This document shows, piece by piece, positions 1 through 10,330 of a stretch of 64,000 nucleotides of DNA. Position numbers and translations under genes: made by a program. The notes below the pieces were generated by a model, which was not told the origin of the DNA, made no database searches, and saw only the letters and a list, made by a program, of their open reading frames with translations. The DNA comes from Culex pipiens pallens (taxonomy: Eukaryota; Arthropoda; Insecta; Diptera; Culicidae). The stretch lies in the NCBI RefSeq assembly GCF_016801865.2, contig NC_068938.1, positions 53,212,493-53,276,492 on the forward strand, read 5' to 3'. How positions within the stretch are numbered: the stretch's first letter is position 1; each line of letters starts with the position of its first letter.

Positions 1-2
1 CA

Positions 3-542
3 TATCATCCTCAAGCTAATTTAGTAGAGAGATCAAATAGAGAGTTGAAAGTTTATTTACGAAATTTTATTGGCAAAGATCCACAATGTTGGGATGAATT
101 AATACCATATTTTATGTTTGAATACAACACTACAGAAAATTCATCAACTGGATATTCTCCCTATGAACTTTTGTATGGAAGAAAAGCTACTATACCAAGC
201 ACAATTTATAAAATCAATGATTCAGATTTAAATTATGACGACTATATTTGTTCAATGAAAGATATATTCAAGGATGCTCATGAAACTGCTAGAAACAACT
301 TAATATTGTCAAAAGAAAAGAGAAAGGAAATTTATGACAAAAAGACAAATGATTGGGTACCAATGTGGGGAGATAGAGTTTTGGTACAAATGGTACAGAC
401 AGGAATTGGTCAAAAGTTACGAAATAAGTGGCGAGGCCCTTACGATATCGTTAAATTTAACAGCGATCAAACGACCACTATTAAAAATGGCAACAAATTT
501 GAAGATGTACATAATAATAGACTAAGAAAATATAATGATTAA
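3..542 (+). CDS. Ty3/Gypsy retrotransposon pol polyprotein, integrase C-terminal part (5' truncated by window edge)
   Basis: The frame is open from the window edge to the TAA at 540-542 and gives 179 residues, so the true start lies outside. Residues 1-13 carry the integrase signature YHPQAN..VER.NR; the Glu at about residue 9 is the expected third acidic residue of the DDE catalytic triad. Residues 42-61 match the usual YNTT..SSTG.SPYELLYGRK block. A GPYDI motif near residue 145 marks the GPY/F chromatin-interaction domain, and HNNRLRKY closes the protein as in many Gypsy integrases. Integrase inserts the element's cDNA into the host genome. The fragment has no internal stop, so the copy may be fairly young, but gag, protease and RT are not in view. 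It is probably the 3' end of the element whose LTR starts near 3,672. Assignment to Ty3/Gypsy is firm; the lineage within it is not. Confidence 0.92.
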   Translation, partial: YHPQANLVERSNRELKVYLRNFIGKDPQCWDELIPYFMFEYNTTENSSTGYSPYELLYGRKATIPSTIYKINDSDLNYDDYICSMKDIFKDAHETARNNLILSKEKRKEIYDKKTNDWVPMWGDRVLVQMVQTGIGQKLRNKWRGPYDIVKFNSDQTTTIKNGNKFEDVHNNRLRKYND

Positions 543-3415
543 AATAACACTAAATGATAGTTCACAATGTACCCGTATTAAAATACATTTAAATTTTTTT
601 TAACAATATACATTTAACATAATATAAATTTAAAATTAAATGCTCCAATACAAGAAAAATATTTTGAAATGACAATTACAGTACAATTAAAATAAAGAAA
701 AAATAAGCGATTTATGCAATGAATTACTTAGTATCATAAACGATTAATATCAAAAGACTACAATGAATGAAAATATTTATTTTAAACACGGGATTATTTA
801 TGTATATTGAACAAAAAAATAATAATAAAAAAAAAACTTATTGAATTGATATGATTGATGAATTAGAAAAAAAACGAGTGTTATCAAGAGAATTAAATGA
901 ATCAAACAAATGTGTTACAAATACTGATTTTATATAGAAAAATAAACATGAAAAAAATAATATATGATTGATTTGATATGATAAATGAATTAATGTTGAA
1001 TTAAACAAAATATGAATGATTATTATAAAAAAAATGCGCAAACAAGAATGTTATGAATTGGGGATGAAAGATAATTTTTATAAATGATTAAATTGATAAG
1101 GTTTAAACAAGAAACAGATTAAGAAAAATACCAGTACTGAGTTTATACATATTTTTTTTGAAAAACACGTGAAGCGATTATGATCAAATATAAACATAAT
1201 AATGAAGCAGTGATGAAACACGTTAAAACAATTAAGAAGCTGTTGGGTTGCAATTTTGGGAATATACTTAATTGAGCTAAAATGGGTTAACAGGGTATTA
1301 GAAAAACAATGACGCAATTTTTAACAACAAATAAAAACAAATCAAACGGACTGAACAATAATGAAATTTCAGCGAAAGGCAAATGAAGATGGTGTGATTA
1401 TTAAATGTTTCAAAAACAACATGTATGCAAGTAAGAGTGTGTGTGAGAATAATTGGACAAGGGAAGGCCACCCAGAATGAATGTTGAATGTAAACATGTG
1501 TTTTATAATTTACTTAACAATGGATTAAGAATATATTTTCAGACTTTTTATACGCTAATACGAAGGATTTACAGGAAACCATTGGAAGACGATCAAGAAG
1601 ACAACATTTTCAACAAGAATGAATATGAACTACATAAACTGATAAAGCAACGCCAAAGGGGGAAAAAAAGTAGACAATTATACTCTATGGGGAGAGTTTT
1701 TATGTCGAATATAGCTTCAAAACAGTTGTAATCCATGGGGGGATTCAATATGTTAAAACGTTTCAAAACATTTGCACTTTACGGGGATAGTCAAATGAAA
1801 ATTAAAGGGAATGGATAAATAACGCTTCAAGGGAAAATCAAGGGATAAAATAATGCTTCAAGGGAAAAACACCTTTAAACTGATAAAATTCAGAGGAAAA
1901 AAAATCAGAACGATATCATTAGAATGATAAATGAACCAACTAATTATCTTGCAAATTCAGCATTTTATTGCGAATTGCTCAAATAAACAAATTTATTAAA
2001 TGGGTTTGACAAATTTGAAAACACAAAGTGATGTACAGAAAGGATATTTCAACATGCGCAGTTTTGCAATGATAAGATGATAGGATGTATAGATCAATGA
2101 AAAACTTTATAGAGTAATTATTTTTATTCAAGTATAAAAATAATAGTCAATTAGAAATGATTTTTTTTAGTATTAAAAATAATAGAACTGATTTCATATA
2201 AAAATATCAACAAGATTTATAAGATTGTAAGTAAATTTGAATTTCAATTTTGCACAGAAATTAAATGATAGATTCCTTAAAATTAATAAAAAATTGTTCA
2301 TGCGAAGAAAGCAAGTAAGAAACTGAAGCAAAATATGGCAGAGACGGGAGACGAAACACAAGGATGATCGACGCGTTCGTATGCTGAGAAGTTCTACGCG
2401 CTCGTATGCAGAAGTTTGTGATGGCAAGATGGTGAGTGGCAAAGTCATGCGGGAAGTTGAACAGGTAACGGTGTTGATGTTGTTGTAAAAGGTCATATCA
2501 ATGAGGATCAAGTCGAATTAAAACACAATTTTAGTAACGAGACATTCACGTAAAACAAATTACTAAATCGAAATGTGGAATTAAGCGAAGTAAAGATGAT
2601 TGAAATGCGAAACATCAATTATGGAACAAAAATGCATACTACACGCCTGAAACTATTGGAAAGGAGAAGATCATGATAAACAAATGATACCATCATCCGA
2701 TGTCATTAATTTACAAAAGCCAAAGTTGCAAATTACACGAAAAGACAATTTTGGACAAACAACATTTCCTAAACATTTGAAAAAAGAATTACATCAACCG
2801 ATGTCAATATTTTGAGATTGTCAAAGATACAAAGCAACTGGAAAAGTCAATTTTGGACAAAAATACTGGATTTACGAACAATTCACAATACTCAGCAAGT
2901 GAGAAGTCAATGCACTCTCAAAATTGACCACAGTCAACTCACAGTTGAGTTATGAAGCATAATTCATGATGGAAACGACAATTGCACTAATCGACGAAAT
3001 TCAACACCTTAGCCTCGAAAACTGACCAATTGACCAAGTCACTGTGAAATGAATAGCCTCACGATAAGACGATTTTTGATGGAAGACGACGATGATAACA
3101 TCCAGCCGATCAATAAAGTTCAACAACAACAACAAATTTTGCTTACAGTGGGAAAAATGCAATGATTTTTTTAGGAGAGATAATGAAAATTAATTTCAAA
3201 TGCAAGTTTATTTAAATCAGTTTCAACGAAAATAATTTTACAAGAGAAGTTCAAAACAGTAATTCAAGTAATTTAACAGGACAGAAGTTCAAAAGAGTAA
3301 TGAAAATAATTTTACAGTAGAAAAATCAAACGAGCAATTATAATTATAAAGCAATTTACAAGAAAGCACAAGAAGAACAAATTGTAAACCGCACGATCAC
3401 TACACCCGACAATAT
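543..3415 (+). other. Non-coding 3' region of the Gypsy element, between pol and the polypurine tract
   Basis: AT-rich sequence with only short chance frames; the largest on the + strand is about 92 codons (1,453-1,731) and resembles no env or gag protein I know. Local near-repeats occur: 'gattgat/gatatgat' blocks at 840-1,020, 'cttcaaggg' blocks at 1,820-1,870 and 'cgtatgc' blocks at 2,370-2,415. I infer that it belongs to the retroelement because it sits between the integrase and the PPT/LTR. It could instead be a decayed third ORF or inserted DNA. Confidence 0.5.
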
Positions 3416-3671
3416 TCTTTCCATAGATGATCATTTCTTTCAGACGATCATCTAGCTGATAAGTGTGGGGGAGATTAACCGAACCATTTTTTTTAAATCA
3501 GTTTTTTATAGCCAGCCATTTATATTTTTTTATGATTTTTTGCAAAGTATTTTTTTTTCACAAATCAAATTATTAATTTTGGGAATATTCTTCCAACCTA
3601 CAAATAACTTTCGATAGATGTTCTTAATGCTTTTCAAGAATACAAACATCTAGCTGGTAAGTGTGGGGGAA
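3416..3671 (+). repeat. Duplicated polypurine-tract segment upstream of the LTR
   Basis: Two related segments of about 60 bp lie 198 bp apart. Each begins with CTTTC(C/G)ATAGATG, contains CATCTAGCTG(A/G)TAAG and ends in GTGTGGGGGA (3,461-3,472 and 3,659-3,670). The second directly abuts the probable LTR start (TGCAGCGACC). The first is followed by ATTAACCGAACC, not by an LTR. Confidence 0.7.
3659..3670 (+). other. Probable polypurine tract (plus-strand primer) of the LTR retrotransposon
   Basis: AAGTGTGGGGGA is a G-rich purine run immediately before a TG dinucleotide that suits an LTR start. In LTR retrotransposons the PPT primes plus-strand DNA synthesis and sits just upstream of the 3' LTR. 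Confidence 0.6.
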
Positions 3672-4242
3672 TGCAGCGACCTCAAATTTAAATCATTAAA
3701 TTTGTCCATTTTCGAACCTCACCACAGTTCTGACCATGCGCGCTTACGCAAGCATAAATAATTTTACCCGTCGACTCGCGTTGCGCGACAAATAATTAAG
3801 CTTATGTACAGTTGTGGATCATGAGTCATCCTCACCTGAAAAGCCCTTTATTAAATTTCGCCAATTGTTAGGCAATCAAAAAAATGGTTAAGTTTTCAAT
3901 TATGAATGTGCGATGTTATTCACAGGGGAAATTGAGGGTGTGGTTTAACCAAATTCATTGGCATGTTTGTTCAATGGAGAATTCGACCTTCTCATTATTG
4001 ACATACATTTTTGAGAATGTTTTAGGAACATAATTTTAATATTCCAATAACATAATTTAAAGTTTCACGACAATGGTTCGATCCCATGATTCCGATTTTG
4101 AGGTGTACTCACTACACCATACGGAAAGTCATGAAGAATTGCAGAGGTCTGCATAATTTAATTCATGAGGTTCATCGATGCTTCTCATCGAAACGGACCA
4201 CTTTTAGTAGAACAAAATTTAGTAGAGTTTTCGGGGACTGAC

Positions 4243-4249
4243 TATAAAA
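4243..4249 (+). promoter_or_regulatory. LTR core promoter: TATAAAA box
   Basis: TATAAAA lies in GACTATAAAAACCCC. About 30 bp downstream is GCAGTTAG (A at 4,273), and a TCAGTT initiator-like match follows at 4,285-4,290. The spacing fits an RNA Pol II start in the LTR. Confidence 0.5.
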
Positions 4250-4410
4250 ACCCCAAAATTCTTGAGGAGGGCAGTTAGTTCCAGTCAGTTCCAGCCAGTT
4301 CAAGCCCAGTCCAGTTCCAGATCCTGAAGAAGCCCCAGACCAGCCGGACCCGCCAGCAGCCACCAGTAGCAGAGGCCCCAGTCCAGCCGGACTTAGCGGT
4401 GGAGGCCGCA

Positions 4411-4568
4411 GTCCGCCGGGACTTAGCCGCTGTGAAGAGTCCGCCGGGACTTAGCCGCTGTGAAGAGTCCGCCGGGACTTAGCCGCTGTGAAGAGTCCGC
4501 CGGGACTTAGCCGCCGTGAAGAGTCCGCCGGGACTTAGCCGCCGTGAAGAGTCCACCCGGGACTTAGG
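4411..4568 (+). repeat. 28-bp GC-rich tandem repeat in the putative LTR leader
   Basis: Units beginning GTCCGCCGGGACTTAGCCGC start at 4,411, 4,439, 4,467, 4,495, 4,523 and 4,551 (partial), exactly 28 bp apart. A diverged partial unit lies at 4,381-4,410. Because 28 is not a multiple of 3, it is not a protein repeat. Confidence 0.9.
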
Positions 4569-4820
4569 AGTTCGGGTCTGGCATGGCTCGGCGAAGAGGT
4601 CTGGAGGACAAGTCTGGCTTCAACGTAGAGAACTGGCTCGACGAAGATCTTAATGCAAAGTGATGTGATCGTGCGCGTAAAAGTTGAAAGTGTTACCGCA
4701 AAAATGTAATCTTCAAAAAGTGTAATATACAGATAAGTGAAGTTTACTGATCTGTTTTGACTCTACGAGTAAATATCACAAAAATCCTGAAAGCCTAAAC
4801 CGCTCGGGCCGTTCACTGCA

Positions 4821-5030
4821 CTGCAGATTGGCTGCCTCTAGTGGAGTAAAGCCGGTTTGTCTATTCTTTGGGAATTGTGAGCAAATTTTAGGGTTGACGA
4901 AAAATGTTTTCTTTGTGATTACTTGTTCAAAAGAATTAATTTATATAATGTGATAGAAAGATAACTCTTGTTTGAAGAATAATTTGGTCAGAGATGTCTT
5001 ACAGGTCTCATTTTCAATATCATCTCAAGC
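4821..5030. other. Flank between the LTR and the hexanucleotide arrays
   Basis: Unique AT-rich sequence with no recognisable gene. The right end drifts into CATCTCAAGCTCATCTCAAT, a variant lead-in to the array. Confidence 0.5.
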
Positions 5031-5790
5031 TCATCTCAATCTCAATCTCAATCTCAATCTCAATCTCAATCTCAATCTCAATCTCAATCTCAATCTCAAT
5101 CTCAATCTCAATCTCAATCTCAATCTCAATCTCAATCTCAATCTCAATCTCAATCTCAATCTCAATCTCAATCTCAATCTCAATCTCAATCTCAATCTCA
5201 ATCTCAATCTCAATCTCAATCTCAATCTCAATCTCAATCTCAATCTCAATCTCAATCTCAATCTCAATCTCAATCTCAATCTCAATCTCAATCTCAATCT
5301 CAATCTCAATCTCAATCTCAATCTCAATCTCAATCTCAATCTCAATCTCAATCTCAATCTCAATCTCAATCTCAATCTCAATCTCAATCTCAATCTCAAT
5401 CTCAATCTCAATCTCAATCTCAATCTCAATCTCAATCTCAATCTCAATCTCAATCTCAATCTCAATCTCAATCTCAATCTCAATCTCAATCTCAATCTCA
5501 ATCTCAATCTCAATCTCAATCTCAATCTCAATCTCAATCTCAATCTCAATCTCAATCTCAATCTCAATCTCAATCTCAATCTCAATCTCAATCTCAATCT
5601 CAATCTCAATCTCAATCTCAATCTCAATCTCAATCTCAATCTCAATCTCAATCTCAATCTCAATCTCAATCTCAATCTCAATCTCAATCTCAATCTCAAT
5701 CTCAATCTCAATCTCAATCTCAATCTCAATCTCAATCTGAATCTCAATCTCAATTTCAAGCTCAATCTCAATCTCAATCTCAAGCTCAAT
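5031..5790. repeat. (TCTCAA)n hexanucleotide array
   Basis: About 125 tandem hexamers. They are uninterrupted from about 5,035 to 5,738, and variant units (TCTGAA, TTTCAA, CTCAAG) appear only in the last 50 bp. All long frames here translate to dipeptide repeats such as Leu-Asn, Ser-Ile or Glu-Ile and are not evidence of a gene. Confidence 0.98.
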
Positions 5791-6160
5791 CCTGAACCTG
5801 AACCTGAACTTGAACCTGAACCTGAACCTGAACCTGAACCTGAACCTGAACCTGAACCTGAACCTGAACCTGAACCTGAACCTGAACCTGAACCTGAACC
5901 TGAACCTGAACCTGAACCTGAACCTGAACCTGAACCTGAACCTGAACCTGAACTTGAACCTGAACCTGAACCTGAACCTGAACCTGAACCTGAACCTGAA
6001 CCTGAACCTGAACCTGAACCTGAACCTGAACCTGAACCTGAACCTGAACCTGAACCTGAACCTGAACCTGAACCTGAACCTGAACCTGAACCTGAACCTG
6101 AACCTGAACCTGAACCTGAACCTGAACCTGAACCTAAACCTGAACCTGAACCTAAATCCG
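5791..6160. repeat. (CCTGAA)n hexanucleotide array abutting the (TCTCAA)n array
   Basis: About 61 tandem hexamers with rare variants (CTTGAA near 5,808 and 5,953, CCTAAA near 6,132 and 6,151). The array follows the previous one with no spacer and shares its 6-bp phase. Frames read as Pro-Glu on + and Arg-Phe on -. Confidence 0.98.
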
Positions 6161-8199
6161 AATTTCATCTGATGAAATTTTGAAACAGTTTTTTCAAACA
6201 GTTTTTCAAAAAATTTAAACATTTGCTCAACATTCCACAAAATCTACCAAAAAATCGACAAATCCCCTCTAAAATTTGTGACCATCTCCAACTCCCAAGA
6301 GATCTAATCAAAGTATCGTCTAATAGATAATTAAACCTTATCCAATTAGTGAGGGGCCTCAGTTTCCAGCTTTCGAAAGCACAGCAAAAAGCGGGCAAAG
6401 CCAGGAAATTCCATCAACACCATTAGGAAGCGGAAGAGAGTGAGCTTTCGCTTCCAGAGCTGACTCTGACTTTTTCCGCCTCGGAAAAGCCGCCCGGCAC
6501 ACTTTTCCAGCAAGGCATTTCAACTTTTCACAAGACTGATTTCTTCGTCGGCATTTTGTCTTCCTCTCACACCCTGACGTCCTGCGCGGAGAGATTTTAG
6601 GATTCTGGCCCACAAAACTCTCGAGCCTGTCTGCGAGGACTTTTCCGGAAATTTCAACTCTCAGTGAGTCTGTGTGACAGTGTTTGTGTCCACAAATGTC
6701 AAGCCAGCCGAGTTCTGGGGTAGGAGGAGGAGATTTTGGTCTGGCTGGCTTTCAACCTCACTACCTCCGACATCAAAAACGTTTGTACGTTGAAAGGAGA
6801 GTTCGCCCCCGGAAAGCTCATCCCGTGGCACTCAGGGGTTTGGCCCTGGTAGAACAAACAATTAAAGCGAATAATGTCGTTAAAGCTTTCAAGTTGAGGG
6901 ATTTCAGCTTGTTGCCAAGGAGGAGGTTTAGTAAAAATTTAAGCTGATGTTGTTTCGAGGAAAAATCTGCGACTGACACTTTTGTTTAATGCTGACCTGA
7001 TTTCAAAAGAAGCGAAAGAAATTTAATTTTCAAGAGCTGAAAATCATCTTGTGCTTCAAGTTGAAAAGCAAGCTCGAAACGAGCTGGAAACTTTACTGGA
7101 ATGTTAATACGAGCCTGGAATTGTGAGCTATCATTCCGGACAATATCCGTGTGGTTTCTGGAGGCATTTTAGAGCTGAAGCAAACAATTTTAGAAAGCAC
7201 AATAAATTCCAACTGTGGAGTAGGTAAACTGCGCAAAGTCTATGTACGTTATGTGTAATGAAGAGAACGTTGGAGAAAATCACATCTTCATTGAAGTAAG
7301 AATTTTACAAATGTTAAAATGCCCCATTTTCCCCTAACAATCTCTATAGTCCTTCTCGTAACTAGGATTGTACGACGAAGACAAATTCTTAGTTTTCAGC
7401 GTCGATTTGCTTGGTTACATTGCCTTTGTGGAGACTATTTCCATACCTTAGTTTGATAAGGAGGCCCTTTCCTGGTTTGTGGTAAACTATAAATAATCTC
7501 CCTGACAGGCCCGGAAAGAGAGCGTTGCTCAATTGATCCCATAAAATTGCAATTACAGTGTGGATGCATTCTGGTTTGCAAGTTGGAGAGTTGTGTAAAT
7601 GTTTGATTGCAATCGATACCTGATTCATGACAGATGAATGGTTGTAATTGGTTGCAGATTGAAACATACCTGGAAAGGAAAGAGAAAATAAGTGATTAGT
7701 TAGGAATCATTCAGAGCTGAATCATTGTGCGAACAACCGTATCTCAGGAATCAAATTAAGTTGTTTATTTATATTTTCATAATGACAGAACATTTGTGGT
7801 GCGTTAAAAACCATGTGGTAAAGATTGAAAATCTACCCAAATACTCATTTTGACGTTAGCAAGTTGCCAACATAAACATAAGAGTCAATAATTTCAATTC
7901 AAAAAAATACCTTTTAATTCATCCAAAAATAATAAAAGATTCCGAAAATAAATATTTGATTTTCAGAAAACAGCTCAAGTAAAATGTTACTTAAAATCTC
8001 ATTTTAAAATTTAAATAAAAACCTCAGCTTGTGATAGAAATCCATCAACTCAAATAGTTATGCACAAAATCATTAATATCTTTAAAATGCATGTTCATCC
8101 CACGTTTGCATGCATATAACATCAGAAATTTAAATTATATTTTCTCAAATTCCAGAATCAAATGTGTTAATTGTATTTTTGATTCAGGTCTCTTTTCTA
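6161..8199. other. Unique DNA with a richer island at 6,300-6,960; no gene seen
   Basis: Frames of up to 87 codons exist on both strands at 6,165-6,947. They overlap each other, match no family I know and lack supporting splice signals. From 7,000 the sequence becomes AT-rich and nothing is recognisable. Confidence 0.5.
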
Positions 8200-9232
8200 G
8201 CCAAAATAGTCGCAGTTTTTCATTTTTTTAAATTAGTGCACATGTTTGCCCACCTTTGAAAAAAATGCATTATAATGCCCTTTTAAAATGTTAGTCTTGA
8301 TTTAAAAATTTTGAAAATATTGTTTTCGAAAAGATCGGAAAATTCCACAAATGTTTCATATTTTAACATTGAAAATCGGACCATTAGTTGCTGAGATATC
8401 GACATTAGAAAATGGTGTGTTGTTTGGGTGAGACTTTGAAAACATCAATTTTCCTGTTTTTTAACCTTTGCATTGCAATATCTCAGCAACTAAAGGTCGT
8501 ATCAACAAAGTCCGAAGAAGCAAAATATAGAGAATTTTCTCAGCTTTTCAAAAATATTTTTTTCAAAGGTGGGCAAACATGTGCACTAATTTTAAAATAT
8601 GAAAAACTGCGACTATTTCGAAAAAAGTTACATATAAATGGCTATAACTTGAAAACGACGCACTTTATCAAAATTTCACTGGAGTACTTTTTGATTGCAA
8701 ATTCAATTTTACATCGAAAAATAAAGTTGAAAAATTTTTGCGACCAAAATTTGGATTTTTTGAAAAAATCAGTATTGATTTAAAAATTCATAACTCGGTC
8801 AATGATTTTTTGCACAACCTGAAAATTTCTGAAAAGTTGGCATTTTATGTCCTCTAAAACATATCAAAAAAATAAAAAAAATAAAAATAGTGTTTTTTTT
8901 GCAAATCAAGTATTAGTGATAAAAAGTTAAATAAAAAGATCACCAATTTTTTTTACCGTGTATCATTTTTTTCCAGTGTAGTCCGTAGACTAGACTTTGC
9001 CGAAGACACCAAATCGATCAAAAAATTCCTTCAAAAGATACAGATTTTTGAATTTTCAAACATCATTTTTGTATGGACAGCTGCCAAATTTGTATGGAAA
9101 ATAATATGGACAAACTAATGGTGCAAAATGGCTTCTTTGGGCATACCGAAGGCACCAAAAAAGTTTCAGTCGGATTAAAAAATACAAAAATTAAAATTGA
9201 AGAAAAAAGACCGATTTCGTAGAGAATTGCTC
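8200..9232 (+). mobile_element. Long fold-back element, copy A (left arm truncated)
   Basis: The right arm runs to the terminal GTAGAGAATTGCTC. The left arm survives only from about 8,200 to 8,400. The arms are inverted copies: the stretch about 8,231-8,266 is matched in reverse complement at about 8,556-8,594. The centre holds GCTGAGATATCGACATTAG. The family recurs at 46,618-50,475 and 53,811-54,866 with the same block order. No transposase is visible, so it is non-autonomous. A 123-codon frame (8,412-8,783) lies inside the repeat. Confidence 0.85.
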
Positions 9233-9469
9233 AGCAGGCAAATTCATTTTTTTCAGTTCAACTGCGATTACACTTTTTTAGGATGCGTTTGACAGATGTT
9301 ACGCTTCGAAAAGCGGGGAGGAGAACGGGGAACGCTTTTGAAAACAAAATGTTTTGAATTTGAGGAAAATGTGTTCGTTCCGTTGTCTGTAGGTAAGTTG
9401 AAGGCGGTTCCCAGATATCCAGCTTCTGAAAATACCAAAACCTCGAATTCAATATTCTCATAAACCCAG
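9233..9469. other. Short unique stretch
   Basis: Nothing recognisable between the fold-back terminus and the quasi-periodic array. Confidence 0.4.
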
Positions 9470-10330
9470 ATTCCTTAAATTATAAAATCATTATAAATCA
9501 AATTCCTACATTCCCAAAATTATTTATTCCGAAATTACAAAAAAAAATCCTAACTTCATACATTTTGAATCCTCAAATGTTTGAATCCCAAGATTCTGAA
9601 ATTTCATAACTTCCAATTTCCCGAATTTCCAACTCCTAATTCCTTGAATCACAAACTCGCAAATTCGCAGATTCTTAAAATCCTAAATTCCTCGAATTGT
9701 AAAAATCGCAAATTCCCGAATTCTCAAATTTACAGATTTTAAAAATATCAGTTTTCCCGATTCGCAGATTCTTAGATTTCAAAAATTTCAGTCTTCAAAT
9801 AATCAGATTAGCAAAATCTAAATATTCTTTATTACCACATTCTTTAACTTTCTCTCTCTAATTTTCAAAATCTATTTTTTTTAATTCTCAGATTTGTAAT
9901 GTCCTTGTTCCCAAATTCCTAAATCATAAATTCCCCAGATTTCAAGATTCCAAAACTACACAAATCCTTTTTACCTTAATTTACAAAAAAAAATCAAATT
10001 CAAATTGGAGAAATCCTAAATCCCAAATACCCTAATTCCTGGATTTGCAAAATCCTTGGTTTTGTGATTCTCAAATTTTGTAATTGCAAAGTTCCTGAAT
10101 TCTCAAATTTCCCAATTCCAAAATTGCCTGATTCGTAGATTTAAAATTTCAATTCAAAATTCAACAATTTTCGAATTTCCATGCTCTCAATTCCCAAATC
10201 CCCAGATTCCCAAATTCCCAAAATCTGAAATCCTCCTTTTCAAAATTTACAGATTCCCATATTTCCTAATTCAACAATTCAAAAAATCCTAGATTCCGAA
10301 ATTCCCAGATTCACAAATACCGACATCCAT
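9470..10330. repeat. Degenerate quasi-periodic AAATTCC/GATTCC array (cryptic minisatellite)
   Basis: For about 860 bp, motifs such as AAATTCCCAAATTC, CAGATTC and AATTCCTAA recur roughly every 9-13 bp with no fixed unit. The strand is strongly asymmetric, with C runs on + and almost no G runs. It looks like an old, heavily mutated short-unit tandem array. Confidence 0.7.

Larger units (their letters stand above)
3672..4820 (+). mobile_element. Probable 3' LTR of the Gypsy element
   Basis: The start is set by the PPT-TG junction. The region contains a TATA box (4,243-4,249), an initiator-like stretch about 30 bp downstream, and a GC-rich tandem-repeat leader, which is a U3-R-U5-like order. The right end is uncertain: I place it near ACTGCA at 4,815-4,820, which gives a short TGCA/TGCA terminal match. 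The 5' LTR is outside the window, so the boundary and the target-site duplication cannot be checked here. About 1.15 kb would be long but within the Gypsy range. Confidence 0.5.

Noticed and set aside
1453..1731. Possible third retroelement ORF
   Set aside because: Only 92 codons, with no signal peptide, transmembrane or zinc-knuckle motif.
4972..6183. 403-codon + frame and 406-codon - frame across the hexamer arrays
   Set aside because: They exist only because a 6-bp unit without stops keeps frames open. They translate to pure dipeptide repeats and are open on both strands.
8412..8783. 123-codon frame whose peptide resembles that at 49,789-50,121
   Set aside because: Both lie in arms of the same fold-back repeat; the likeness is DNA-level and also appears in the inverted arm (46,971-47,192). 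No protein family resemblance.
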